64,000 bases of DNA from Margaritispora aquatica (GCA_007644065.1 VJWN01000003.1:1984001-2048000), one strand, 5' to 3'. Numbered from the stretch's first letter, positions 1 through 10,734 are shown. Translations and numbers: made by a program. Notes: generated from the letters alone by a model not told the origin.

Positions 1-1130
1 ATACATATTCCTTTCGGCTAGTATGTACTCGATAAAACTGAAGTGTGTTTGTAATTGAATATATAGTACAGATACAGATAATTATCGCGACAAGTGATAG
101 ACCTATTACGCTGAGACTCTGTGATATACTTACCACACAGAGAAATCACTAGTCGTGTTAGTTGATAGACTTTCCCAAAAAGGTTCAACGTCCGAGGAGA
201 ATATGGAAAAGCCACAATGCTTAGTTGAGGCGCTGACACAGGATTTGCATTCTTACCGTTGCAGATTCCAGGCCGAAGAAATGCAAGGTCTGAATTTGAT
301 CAAAGTATTATGAGCTATTGAGCCATTAGTTTGCAAAGGGTTTTTCCGTCGATAGAACACGAGATCTGATCTCTGACCAGTCTGACTTGGTAACGAAAGG
401 GATGTCTCTAATTAAAAAGCATAACCTTTTTGTGCTGTGCAAAAAGAGTTTCCCGAAACCGAAATCGCCTTGACATTTGCTTTTTTGATAATTGTCCGAA
501 AGTGCTGATGCATGATATCTGGTCTTGGCCTCTCGGTTACGAGAAGTTTATTTTAGCTAGCCTCTGAAGATCTCCGATGAATAAAAAGCAAGTGGGTTGT
601 TCCAAAAGAGATTGTTCTGTCTCGTAGGGCAGATGCGTATTTGGTCTCGACCTGCATCTTCTTTGTGTTCAAAGTAGTTTCTATTTTGGCACTTGTCCCT
701 GTCTTGACTCCCGAGTTGTTCAGCACACAAGATCATGGTTATATTGAACCTAGCTTGATGCGGATACGTATCCTTTATTTCCAATTTCTAAGTGATATCG
801 CTACAGTTACTTCTACTATATTTTATATCTCTCTTATTATAGTGTAATATACCTTTGCCAAAAAAAAAAAAAAATTCTTAGTCGTGTTTCGTTGCTGTTG
901 GGAATCTTTGCCAAATTGTTGACAACTAACATGTGCTCGGTTTAGACATAGAATTACTTTTCGTCAATTGATAGTTTTGCTTTACTTTCAGAAACCTTCC
1001 CATTATACGAAAGCAAGAAGTCAAGTATGTTCTATATCAATTTCCACCAAATACAGGGTTTGAGTTATCTAAGACCTCATCCTCACAATCTCCATTTCGC
1101 TTCGATACATGGCTTCTCCTTTTCAGACTT
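1..1130. other. gene-free stretch at window start
   Basis: No open frame here shows conserved composition, a signal peptide or spliceable continuation. The only simple sequence is a run of about 14 A near 860-873. The distal part presumably carries upstream sequence of the secreted-protein gene that starts at 1225. Confidence 0.6.
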
Positions 1131-1136
1131 GAACTC

Positions 1137-1144
1137 TATTTAAG
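1137..1144 (+). promoter_or_regulatory. TATA-like element upstream of secreted-protein gene
   Basis: The sequence TATTTAAG lies 81 bp before the ATG at 1225, a plausible TATA position for a fungal gene with a short 5' leader. It is assigned by position and sequence only. Confidence 0.4.
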
Positions 1145-1224
1145 AAGGAAACACCTTCCACTCTTACTTGATTCCATAAACCATCTATCGTTTGTGTTCT
1201 TTGCCTATAATCTTTTCCGCCAAT

Positions 1225-1970
1225 ATGAAAACTTCCATCCTCGGCTCCGTTCTCCTCGTGGCCATTCACTTGCAGCCTGCTTTAGCAGTCTGTAAGAAGA
1301 ACGGTAACAATTTGGAGAGATGTTTTTATAAATCCGTCGACGAAGCTAGCTCGTTCTGTACGTCGTTCGTGGCAGCTCCTTCTCCTGTTGCGGGTTTCGA
1401 CTGCGTTACGAAAAAGAACGGAGACTTGTATGCCCCATCCAGCGTTTCGTCAATCTGCAGCTGCATGGGTGTTTCTACCACAGCAACTTCTATGCCCACG
1501 CCGACCTCGGCTGTCACAGTCACCATCACATCCGTCACCGTCTCCACGTAAGTGCTCCTATATTTCACTCCCTGTGCGGCATCACCAGCTAATCAGTGCG
1601 CTCATACAGCGTCACCGTTACACCAACCTGTGCACCTGCTTACACCGGACCCGCCAAACTGGTTCTAGACACCTGGACCGATAGTGGCTGTGGGGAAGGG
1701 GGTGTTGCGATGCCCCAAATCACTCTGATTGAGAGTCAGTGCACTACGGCGACAAGCCAGTCCTTCGTTATGGGCGCTTTTACCCCCGGGACTGCCTGTA
1801 ATAATGGCGTGGGCGATGGCGAGCCCTCTGATTGTTGGCCTTATTTTTTCAGTGATTCAAATTGTGGGTGGAATAGCTTTTTAGACCACTCCATTATCAA
1901 TACGGATCACATCTGCATGACTAGTGGTATGGTAGGTAGCGTTGCGTTGTATTGCGCCTGTGATGATTGA
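1225..1970 (+). CDS. small secreted cysteine- and Ser/Thr-rich protein (family copy A, intact)
   Basis: Two exons, 1225-1547 and 1610-1970, join to 227 residues. The 62-nt intron has a GTAAGT donor, a GCTAAT branch region and a CAG acceptor, and it splits a Thr codon. Residues 1-21 form a signal peptide (MKTSIL, hydrophobic core, ending ALA), so the mature protein should be secreted. The mature N-terminal part has six Cys, including a CKKNG motif and an SSFC motif. It is followed by a Thr/Ser/Val-rich spacer of the VTVT type that is probably O-glycosylated. Exon 2 encodes a domain with IESQCTT, GAFTPGTAC and a C-terminal YCACDD. I do not recognise a catalytic family. Small size, secretion and Cys pairs resemble orphan effector-like or cell-wall proteins, but no function can be assigned. 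Paralogous copies lie at about 2451, 3471 and 8629. Confidence 0.8.
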
Positions 1971-2450
1971 GAGCTGTTTAGAGCTGGCTAGCTGTATGTA
2001 TGAGAGAAGGACCCAGCTGCACGCAAGCAAGCGGTGGATGTATTCACTTTGGATCTTATCGAGTGTTATTTCTGTGGCTAAGACTTTATTGAGCGCAATG
2101 TATTATAGTTTTGGAGGTGTTAAAACGATTAAGGTCCAGTGGCTATAGCTATAAGTACCCGATTTGTTGATACTTCTTGCACTTTTACAGAGGTTCATTG
2201 CACACGGTAATGAGTGGATAATATTCTTATACCAAAGTTTAGATGGAATAACGCTAGACTCTGCATTTCTACAATGTCTGAAAAATATCCTGACTAAACA
2301 AGTGAGTGACCGGGCTCCATTTATAGATACAAGAGAGTTTCTTACTCTCTTGGCTGTTTGTCGGTTCATTTTCCAGATTTCTTGACTGCTATCTTTTGAA
2401 AAGCTGGGGAGAAGTCTTGTGTCATACACATCCTTAGCGAGCCATCTGCT
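1971..2450. other. spacer between secreted-protein copy A and a decayed relic
   Basis: No supportable gene. It contains the 3' flank of the gene ending at 1970. I looked for a first exon belonging to the relic that begins near 2451 and found none. Confidence 0.5.
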
Positions 2451-2730
2451 ATGATCACCCCATCCGCCGCACCCGAAGTCCCTTCCCTTGAGTCCAGCAA
2501 GCTTCTTGCGAACACCTATAGCATTACCTCGTATCAGCAAGCGCGAAAGCCAATGTACTACTGTGCCAGTGAATTCCGCCAATATAGGCGCCTTTACGTT
2601 CGGGAATTTGTGCAGCGGAGACGAAGGAATGGTGAACCTATAGACTACCGGGCACCTTTTATACGGATACGGCTTTCAATGAGAATGCTTATTTGGGCAC
2701 TATGGATGTCGCTCATTCTCATTGCCGACT
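2451..2730 (+). pseudogene. decayed exon-2 relic of the secreted-protein family
   Basis: Two reading frames together recall exon 2 of the gene at 1225. The frame starting at 2451 begins ITPSAAPE and continues to SSKLLANTYS, matching VTPTCAPA and AKLVLDTWTDS of copy A. A second frame then reads IALPRISKRESQCTT and later IGAFTFGNLC, matching VAMPQITLIESQCTT and MGAFTPGTAC. The frame change implies an indel around 2515-2530. In the second frame a stop follows GDEGMVNL, and another follows later. No signal peptide or first exon is found upstream. This is a partial, non-functional duplicate lying 480 bp downstream of the intact copy. The homology is read by eye, but shared ESQCTT and GAFT..G..C in the same order make chance unlikely. 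Confidence 0.65.
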
Positions 2731-2759
2731 AAGTTACCGTCAATTGCGACCAACTTGGT

Positions 2760-3470
2760 TTCAATATTAGTCACGTGCAAGGGACTTCACCGTCAATGCG
2801 GGCCATGCTATGGCTCAAGTCGTCAAAAGTGCTTGGAGGGCTTGGTGGGAGAGAGCTTGAACCTGTAGCTTGACCTTAACGGCACATATATTCATCCCGC
2901 CGCCAACCAGCATCACAGATCTTCAATTGACAGCTTTCAGAAACCTTCTTACGGTATGCATGCCAATACCGACAGATGAATTCTCCCCTTTTTCGTCCCC
3001 ATCGGTACAGTCACGGGAGACTGGTGAGAGTCAGATCATTCCGTCCCGTCAATATTCATGATTATGGTCGCTTGCCATCTCTGCCGCTTAAAGCTCAGAC
3101 CTCGAAGTTCGAACCCAGGGAGGGGTTTTGTTCCCGTAGAGCCCCTTTCCTAAGGCTGGGGTTCAGACTTCCAATTTTGGAAAAAGAAGCGACAACTCTT
3201 CTCCTAGCTTACCAACTTGAAAGTTGCGAATTTCCACCAAGATATGATTCGGTGAATGGTCCCAGGTCTTAATTTCTCACTCCAATTCGGGATGAATATG
3301 CTTTACTTTTCTTTCTGTAAGCCGTCTTGCTGTCGATTGAAGTGAAAAACAATGCCGTCCGCTGTCACTTTCTGTTAGTATCACTTTGTGACTTTCATCC
3401 TCTTACATTATACATACTACGATGGCTCATACTCTTTCTCAATCGCCTTTTGATATATATTTCTGGAAAT
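2760..3470. other. gene-free spacer upstream of broken family copy
   Basis: No gene is supported. A short stretch near 3160 (ggggttcagacttcc) resembles one near 8388, upstream of the third family copy, so part of the upstream region may have been duplicated together with the gene. Confidence 0.45.
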
Positions 3471-4325
3471 ATGAGAATTTCAACTCTCGCCTCTGTTCTT
3501 TTGGCGACTATCCACTTCCTACAGCCAGTCATAGCGGCAACGTGTAAGAAAAATGGAAATGGTCTCGAGCGATGTTTCGATAAGTCTGTCGAAAATGCCA
3601 GCTCGTTCTATTCATCTTTCGTCGCAGCTCCTACCCCGGTAGTTGAGGGCTTTAATTGCGTTTCTAGTTAGAGAGGAGGATTGTATGCCTCGTCAAGTGT
3701 TTCCTCAATTTGCAACTGTATGGGTATCTCAACTATAGCACCAGCTCCTACAACAACTGCTAGCTTGATGTCATGCTCGAACAGTAGTCTGTCACTGTTG
3801 TAACGATGTACATTACTGCTATGGCGTCTGTTTCTATCTTCCTGAGTACAGTTACTGAATCAGCTAGTGCCTCTACGTAAGCTCTGCTTCCCAATTTAGC
3901 GAATAATCCCTGGCTAACAGTATACAGTATCACCACCACCGCTAGTTGCTCTGCGTCTAGCTCTGCCGCCTCCTCCGTCGCAGTGACTTCGTCAGCTTTA
4001 CCTCCGCCGCCGAGTCCCGCCAAAGTCATAATGAACAATTTCAGCGACAAGACGTGCTCGGAAAATTCTGCTGGGGTTTCCTATGTCCAACTCGTCGAGG
4101 GGTCCTGCATTGCTTTCTCTACCTCGATTCAATCCCTCAATTTCGGGGCCCTTTACGGCGAGGACTCGGTGCCCTGGCGGAGACGATGTGGTCACAAATC
4201 GCTATGTAATTAAGTACCAGGATACGGATTGCGGTAGCGCTTTGGGAGGTAAGTGGGCTTCGAACACTTGCGTGGCTCCTTCTGGAGTGTGGAGCATTAA
4301 GTTGTATTGTTTTTCTTTTCCTTGA
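3471..4325 (+). pseudogene. broken copy of the secreted-protein family
   Basis: The first part reads MRISTLASVLLATIHFLQ as a signal peptide, then CKKNGNGLERCF and SSFVAAPTPV, close to the copy at 1225. At 3669-3671 an in-frame TAG replaces a Lys codon of the intact copy. Beyond the stop the same frame still resembles the family (LYASSSVSSICNCMGIS), which shows recent loss. The conserved intron is recognisable at about 3875-3928 (GTAAGC donor, GGCTAACAG branch region, ACAG acceptor). Near 4140-4150 an extra base shifts the frame inside the GAFT..G..C motif. The C-terminal Cys residues (DCG, NTCV, LYC) are then found in the shifted frame, ending at 4325. There are therefore at least two independent lesions. 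A functional truncated product of about 66 residues is possible in principle but unlikely. Confidence 0.75.
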
Positions 4326-6035
4326 AGTCCGCTTGGTGGTGCCTGAAAAAGACTGTACTTGGTGTGAATACTTCGGGAAGCAAGGCAGCGAAGATGAAAG
4401 GATTGAAACATGAATAATTTTGGAAAGAGATCTTTGAGACTGCTTAGGGAAGCGAGGTGGAGGGTGATTGAGGGGGAGGAATGATTAGTGTCATCTTCTG
4501 GCATTTCACCATACATTTCCACTCACGACCGGCATATATAATTAGTACTTCAAAGCTGATCTTATAAACTTCACTTAGGCTATTGTAAATACTAAAACAA
4601 GCTTTTCATCTCTCCCCTCGTCAGTTCGTTCTGTTTCTAGTTTTCTTCACAAGAGCAGTGGAAAGGACAAACGTCGCGGCCATCACGAAGATTCAGATAG
4701 ATAAAACTAGTAGGTGAATCATTCAGAGCGCAATGAAGGAACTAGATTAATGTCTCATTCATAGCAACAGATTCAGCCGGTTTGACTAAAAAGTTTCAAC
4801 GCAGTGATTCTCTATTATAACATATCAAAAGCTACAACTCAAGCTATCTAGCGGCTTTTTCAGATAAGAGTCAGATAAGGACAACCTTCTGTCTACATCA
4901 AAGTATCATCAGCATCCAGTAACGAGACCCTTTTACCATCGTCACTTTTTACCAGCAATCTACCTATTACAGAGCTAGACATCTAAGATCAAAGTAATCG
5001 TCAAATTCAATTCCTGCCGATAATACGGTTGGTAGGTCGTAGGTCCTCATATCTCCCTAACCTTTCTTTCTTCTTTTGGGCTCTTGTCTTGCTTTTTAGT
5101 ATAAAATTGAGAGCACTTGATGTTTATCAGCAACGTAGGTACGCTTGGAACTTCTTCAGTTAATTCCAACTCAGTATCCTCACTTCTCACTCTGAAACGA
5201 GTAGCAGCCAAACGGCACTTGCCCACAGTTCACTAAACCGTAAGTTCATCCATTAAATCTCATATATAACAAGCAGCTACGAGTGTTGGAGCGCGTGTCC
5301 TGCCCCCAAACCTAGCTCAGCCCGATCCGTACACTTCCATGTTCACTAGATCAAGGTCAAATGGATGAAACGAGACAACGAAATACAAAAGCCCACAACA
5401 AGCAAGTATCACCACTTGCGAAAAGGAGACGTGGGGATATTGTCGTATATTACATCATCAAAGGACATATATGCACGCCCTCATGCCTGAGGAACCACCA
5501 AAGCGCCATCCATCAATGCCCGATATGTAAGCACCTCACAGCTACGAGTGATAGAAACCCAATCTCTCTCTGTAGTATTCGCAATGGCTGTCAGCTGGTT
5601 GCTATAGTATGGTTGGTACTGTGATGGCTAACAAGTGTTCCGTCCACAATCAGTGCTTTCCATCGCGTAGCAATCAGCACTGTCCATTTTGTCTTTGAAC
5701 CCTTCCTATCATATATAAACCTAACCACAACATACTTGAGGTTGCGACTGGCAAGAAGCAAATCAGCGTCTCCTGTGACGGCCTACTCATTCTTTTCTTT
5801 TCCTTTTCCGGTACAACAAGATGGTTTGCATCCGGGTTTCTTGAGAGCTTTCAACAGCGAAATAGGTTTTAGACTTCAGTTTTTCTTCACCGAGACGTGA
5901 CTCGATTTGTCAAAAGTTTCACTCTCATTTCATTTCGGTGATTCATGTTCTTGGCCTTTACTTTTGCTGATTATACCCTGAAGCTAATCAAAATATATTA
6001 TATTACTTTATACCGTAATCTCTGTACTTCCTCTT
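4326..6035. other. gene-free stretch containing one copy of a duplicated noncoding segment
   Basis: No coding region is supported. About 5530-5725 is clearly similar to about 8090-8285, at roughly three quarters identity by eye. The rest shows no recognised feature. Confidence 0.5.
5530..5725 (+). repeat. duplicated noncoding segment, copy 1
   Basis: This segment aligns with 8090-8285 in the same orientation. Shared blocks include atagtatggttggt followed by gtgatggctaa, and farther on gaaccctt versus gagccctt with tatcatata versus catcatata. Many differences are transitions. Part of the left edge (ctcatgcc, gaggcca/aagcgcca, aatgccc) also recalls about 10407-10450. Neither copy has a convincing open frame. 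Confidence 0.6.
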
Positions 6036-6585
6036 CTAAACACTAGTTACAGGGGCGCTAGCTATGGCATTTTCCCCCTCCCGCTGTTGAATTTCCATCA
6101 CGGTTTCTAAGTGTTCACGAGCAGTCTAAATAGAGTAATGATTAGTACTTAACTATATTATAATCTCAAATTGGAGATATTTCTCCACAGACTTACATGA
6201 AAAGAAATCTTAAATTGCTAAACATCACCATTAGTAAGGAAAGCGCCAGCTATGATGATTGACTCACACGCATAGCCTCATGATGCTCCTTTGTCCATCC
6301 CTCTGTTTTGAAGGGCATGAGTGTAAAGCTGGTACCCCACAGCGTCCGCCAGGCGGCGTTAACACCGTGTTGGGTGAGGAAGTCTTTGACATCTAGCCGA
6401 TTCCTCTCGTCACTGATGTTGTTGTACGTGCGTTGGCACATGGCGTAGCCGACTATGGTGAAGATCAAGGCTGCAGCGAGAAACGCAGCGATTGTCGCTA
6501 TGAGTATAAGGCTTATAAAGCAAGCGGAAGTAGTTCCGCATCTTAGTGGTGTGGGGTTGAGAAGGGTGCTGTTCGTGGCTTCCAT
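6036..6585 (-). CDS. small single-pass membrane protein, unknown function
   Basis: Three exons on the minus strand, 6585-6268, 6217-6197 and 6125-6036, give 142 residues. Both introns are textbook fungal. The first has a GTGAGT donor, a TTACTAATGG branch and TTTAG. The second has a GTAAGT donor, a GTACTAATC branch and TTTAG. Exon 2 is a 21-nt microexon coding QFKISFH, and all phases are zero. Residues around 22-50 form one long hydrophobic segment (ACFISLILIATIAAFLAAAL...) followed by a cytosolic or lumenal, charged C-terminal part. The C-terminal exon reads TAREHLETVMEIQQREGEN, a helical composition that continues naturally from exon 1, which supports the splicing. There is no cleavable signal peptide and I do not recognise the family. 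Confidence 0.65.
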
Positions 6586-7289
6586 TTTGGGGGGACAGTA
6601 AGGTATGAGCGATGATGACTTGAGATGATGACTTGAGATGATGATATGGTGGGCAATTTGTCAGGTTTGAGTTGGCTCAGTGAAATAAAGTAAATGGAAT
6701 GATGTGTAGTGTGTGAGAGCTAAAATTGAGCTAGTTTTAGGCGATATTTTAACCAAAGGGGCGAAAGCACGACAATAGAACCGAGGTAACATTGTCAACT
6801 ATTCCCCTAAGTGCCTTAGTTACCTATCTAGCTACTCATACCAAATGAATCACATGATATTGTAACGATGACAATAGAATAGATGGTGTAAGTACGAAAG
6901 TAGTGATAAAGTATCTCAAACGTTACTGACATATACACCAGAACGAATAGATATATATTGAATTGTATATATTCGACAATAATGTTCATTTGTGCCAATT
7001 TTCTGACTTTTGTTACGCCTTAAGCTGTTTACTTTCGCTTTAGCATAAGACTTTAAGTCATAATAAATGCGCTTATATATTGTGTTTAGATTGTAAAGCA
7101 AATTATACTAGAACCCATTTGTGATAGTGATGGTGTATAAGTTATATACTAGTTCAATCATGTCATAATAGCGAGACCGCCAAAGCTTTAGTAGCTGTTC
7201 AGTAGATTCAAATTTCAATTCTAAAATGTATTTGAACCCAAGGAATTCGCATTCATCTGTCCTCAAACACCAGTCTTGACACTTCCACT
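6586..7289. other. divergent promoter region between two small membrane-protein genes
   Basis: The flanking genes start at 6585 (minus) and 7290 (plus), so this 704-bp stretch holds both upstream regions. It is AT-rich in the middle (about 6890-7110). No coding feature is supported. Confidence 0.5.
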
Positions 7290-7952
7290 ATGTCTTCTTC
7301 ATTGGAAAATCTCCCTCCAGCAATCAGACAGAGCTACCGCTACCTTCTTCAAACACGCAAGATCGCTGAAGCTGCTAAGCGAGGCTGTAAAGTTGTCAAA
7401 TCTCATAAGCACTGCAACAAACACAACTTCTTGTTCTTGGCCATCATAATTCCCACCATCATCAGTGCGACGATAAACTCCATTGCAAATGCTGAAATGG
7501 AGTCCTGCATATCAGGATATTTTATCTTTCCCACCCTGGCGGTATACTATGCTATGAGATCCAATCTAAATTGACATTTCGAATCTGTATAGTACGGAGG
7601 CGGTCTCATTTGGAACTTATTTCGTTTCGAATACAACCTCCGGAAACCTTTTGTGAAAGACGATCAAAACGACCCTATAAGAGACGGTCGCCTGTATTCG
7701 GATGCTTTCATACATGTTGTCGATTTGACTTGTTTGATACTTGCAGGCATCTCTTTGGGCACATATTTGCACACCACCAAAGAGAATGGGAGAGTTTTCC
7801 ACCGACACCGAGCTATGCAGATTGTAGTTTTGGCTATCGATTTTGTTTTGTTTGTTGCCTCGGGAATCTTGTTGTATGTTGATTGCCAAATATGGAGGCA
7901 TCAACCTCCTAAAGCAGGAGGGACCGAGCTACAACGTATTCGTAATCCATAA
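7290..7952 (+). CDS. small multi-pass membrane protein, unknown function
   Basis: Two exons, 7290-7541 and 7593-7952, give 203 residues. The 51-nt intron (GTATAC donor, CTAAATTGAC branch region, TATAG acceptor) joins in phase zero and reads through as ...FPTLA then YGGGLIWNLFRFEYNLRKPF. The N-terminal 45 residues are basic and cytosolic-looking. Hydrophobic segments are FLFLAIIIPTIISATINSIA, the region around GYFIFPTLA, VVDLTCLILAGISLGTYLH and MQIVVLAIDFVLFVASGILL, giving probably three or four membrane spans. The second exon has a charged loop (KDDQNDPIRDGR) between spans. No family is recognised. The donor is not optimal, so the exact splice site carries some uncertainty. Without it the frame closes after residue 94. 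Confidence 0.6.
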
Positions 7953-8628
7953 TGCGGGCTGCCTATTATTTAAAGATGGTGGTACAGATGCATGAGGCTT
8001 GAAACAGAAAGCTTCACATAAATACATGTATATAGACAAATCGAAACTACCCATCAATGTCAAAAACATCCTGCAATCCATATCACATCACGACAAATTT
8101 ATCCACAACCTGTAAGTGACAGAAACCTAATCTCCTTATTTGATCTACACTATTACTGTCAGTTGATTGCTGTAGTATGGTTGGTTTTGTGATGGCTAAG
8201 AAGTCTTTAGTCTCTAGTAATTTTCATCGATATCGCTTAGCACTGTTTGCGCTACTTTGAGCCCTTCCCATCATATACACAGTATGATAGCTGATGAGAG
8301 TCTACTGTCCTACTTCCTCGTCCTCTTCAAGAATGCCGCATTCTAGAGTCTGCACATGAGTCGCTTCAGCACCTCCTGGAGGACTAGGGTTCAGATTCCA
8401 GACTTGTCAACCAAGACACAAAAACTCAATTAGTATCAGCAGTCTCACTTTCCAATCTCAATTCGACGATCAACGTTCCTTACCTTTGTCTTTGCCTTAC
8501 CGATTAAGCGAGGCGTTGTCGATCGGAGAAAACCATTTCGTCTTGTGCCATCCCTTGATTCATCTATCACTTTTATACCGCACATCTGCAACCTCCCCCA
8601 TTATGTATCAGGTCGTTTTTCCGGCAAT
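7953..8628. other. spacer with second copy of the duplicated noncoding segment
   Basis: No gene is supported. About 8090-8285 matches 5530-5725. The right part is the upstream region of the secreted-protein gene starting at 8629, with a TATA-like tttata at 8572-8577. Confidence 0.5.
8090..8285 (+). repeat. duplicated noncoding segment, copy 2
   Basis: This aligns with 5530-5725 in direct orientation, with interrupted identity that is mostly substitutions. It ends about 340 bp before the third secreted-protein copy. No protein-coding content is visible in it. Confidence 0.6.
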
Positions 8629-9467
8629 ATGAGAACTTCAATCCTCCAGGTCGCTTCCGTGCTTTTTGTGGCCGCTGCCAACTTGCAGCCGGCTGTGGCT
8701 ACGACAATCGCTGCTTCCGTTGCTTCCACCGCTTGTCCGGTGAGTGTGTCAATTTCCGTGGTCACGGAGTATGTCACTGCCGTGGAGTCAGCATCCGTCT
8801 CGTTCTCAATTGTTACTGTCACGCAATCAGCCAGCGTATCGACGTGAGTTATGCCCTCTCGCTCCGAGCCTAGAAACCAAAGAATTTTCAGCTAACAGCA
8901 CACAGCATCACCATCGCGGCCAGCTGCTCTCTCTCCGCCTCCTCCTCCGCCATCGCTTCCTCCTCCTTCGCTATCACCCCCTCCTCTATTATCGCAACCT
9001 CCTCCGCTATCGTAACCTCCTCCTCCATCGTCTCCTCCTCCTCCGTCATCGCAACTTCCTCTATTATCGCAACCTCCTCTATTATCGTAGCTTCGTCTAT
9101 TATCGCAACCTCCTCCGCCATCGCCTCCTCCTCCGCCCTCCCCACCGCTACCGCTTTGCAACCCGCTAAGGTCTTCGTCAGAGCCTCCACCGACTCGTGT
9201 AGAGACAGACAAGATGACGAATCCTCCCTCTTCCTCGTCGAGAACGAGTGCCTACCCTTCACGTTAAACTCCGTCATCGTGGGTGCCTTCACGCCAGGGA
9301 CGCTGTGCCCGGGCGCCGTAAGCCATCAGCCCTCCGAGTGTACAATCTATTTCTCCACCGATTTCAATTGCATTGATGCTCAGTACGGCATGACGCTCTT
9401 TGAGGATGGTACCTGCAGAACTGTGTTTGGCACTAACTCAGTGCGTCTGGAGTGTAGTTGCACATAA
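8629..9467 (+). CDS. secreted Ser/Ile/Thr-rich protein (family copy C, divergent)
   Basis: Exons 8629-8843 and 8906-9467 give 258 residues. The intron is 62 nt, the same length, phase and split Thr codon as in the copy at 1225, with a GTGAGT donor, AGCTAACAG branch region and ACACAG acceptor. The signal peptide is residues 1-24 or so (MRTSILQVASVLFVAAANLQ, then AVA). The Cys-rich N-terminal module of copy A is missing, and only one Cys lies before the intron. The middle (exon 2, about 8930-9140) is an expanded repeat of SSS, SAIA and SIIATSS units. The end regains family features: VGAFTPGTLCPG, SECTIYFS and LECSCT at the stop. It is therefore a family member in which the N-terminal Cys module was replaced and the spacer expanded. 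It is presumably secreted and heavily O-glycosylated. Function is unknown. Confidence 0.75.
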
Positions 9468-10734
9468 TTGAGACCTGAGGAGTAATAGGGAGGGAGGAAG
9501 AAAGTGACGAAGGAAGGGCGGCAGTGTTTGAACACGGCACCTCACTTGAGAAGGGAGGAAGTAAACAGGAGGGGGGGTTGATCGACTTCAAGCGTACATA
9601 CTTGGTTTTCATTTGTAAAGAACGAGGTGCGAAAACTTGGAAGTGTTTCACCTTGGTAAAATACCCAACTACTGCATTTAATAAACGTCAGTAATCTTAC
9701 TTGCTCTGAATATTCCTGCGTACTTCGATGGACACTTACGTGCATTTTATTACGCATGTCCCATGACAAGCTGCCCAAACGATTTTGTCAGATTATATTT
9801 TCAAATTACCTCGTTCCATAAATTCGCACGCATGTACTGAAATTGGATATGTAGAGACATATTGCCCAGACTTGCAAGGAACACCTCTCGCGTTCCGGAA
9901 ATCACAGAGGTAAGGAAACTTCTTGTCCAATCCAGATCCAGAGAGTAAGATCTCGCCTCTCTGTTAGAGAGTGCCTTGCCAACCTAGAAGAGACGGTAGG
10001 TAGGTGAGTAGGAAGCTTACCTTGGTAAGGTGAGGTACGGCAAGGTAAATGCGCACCTACCTTACCCACTCACTTCAAGCGAGATCACGACCCCAGGTCT
10101 CAGGTCCCCACTCACTTGGGTAGGAAAGAAGCTTAAAATAGCCGTGTAGATTCGTGTAGATTCGTGTAGATTCATTAAGATTCATATCTAATAAGAACAA
10201 GTCTCTCTGCGTCATCTAGTCCATGCTGCTAAACTCATGCGAGTTCAGGCCAGCCCCGCCCAGCCCGCTTTGACACGCGAGAGAGATGATGAATCCCAAA
10301 GACCAAAAAACACCAACTGTCATTCGAACCTCGTGATATCAAAATGATACAAAAAAAGGTGATGAGAGAGTATCTTTTCATGTCATATCGTAACCACATA
10401 ACAACCTCATGCCAGAGGGGGAAAAGCGCCAATCGTAAATGCCCATCATGCCAGCACACCGCCATCACGCACCCATGGGGTGACAGCTATCCAAGTGCTA
10501 CTCCTGATCCGCCCAAAACCAGCCGAATCCAATTGCTTTCCTTGCTCATTAATGCCATATGCAAACGTATATCCCTGCTTGCCAAGCAGGTGCTGTACAT
10601 CCAACCAAAAATCCCAAGTCCCTTGCGTCATCCCCGCCGACGCCATATTTCAGGTCATCGTCCTGTGTCTCACTGATAAACATATAATTCATACCATACA
10701 ATCGATCAACAATGTCTCACGAGACAATGCCAAG
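9468..10734. other. gene-free stretch
   Basis: No coding region is supported. A short 10-nt tandem repeat lies at 10141-10180. About 10407-10450 weakly resembles the left edge of the duplicated segment at 5530, and this lies just beyond the 3' end of the minus-strand gene ending at 10735. Confidence 0.5.
10141..10180. repeat. 10-nt tandem repeat
   Basis: The unit ttcgtgtaga occurs two times exactly and twice with changes. Confidence 0.7.

Noticed and set aside
3090..3125. tRNA-like B box (AGTTCGAACCC)
   Set aside because: No matching A box or acceptor stem could be formed around it. Similar words at 38,870 and 10,324 also lack cloverleaf structure.
8888..9292. Acidic Glu/Ala-rich and Gly-rich frames on the minus strand
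   Set aside because: They are shadows of the Ser/Ile repeat coding sequence on the plus strand.
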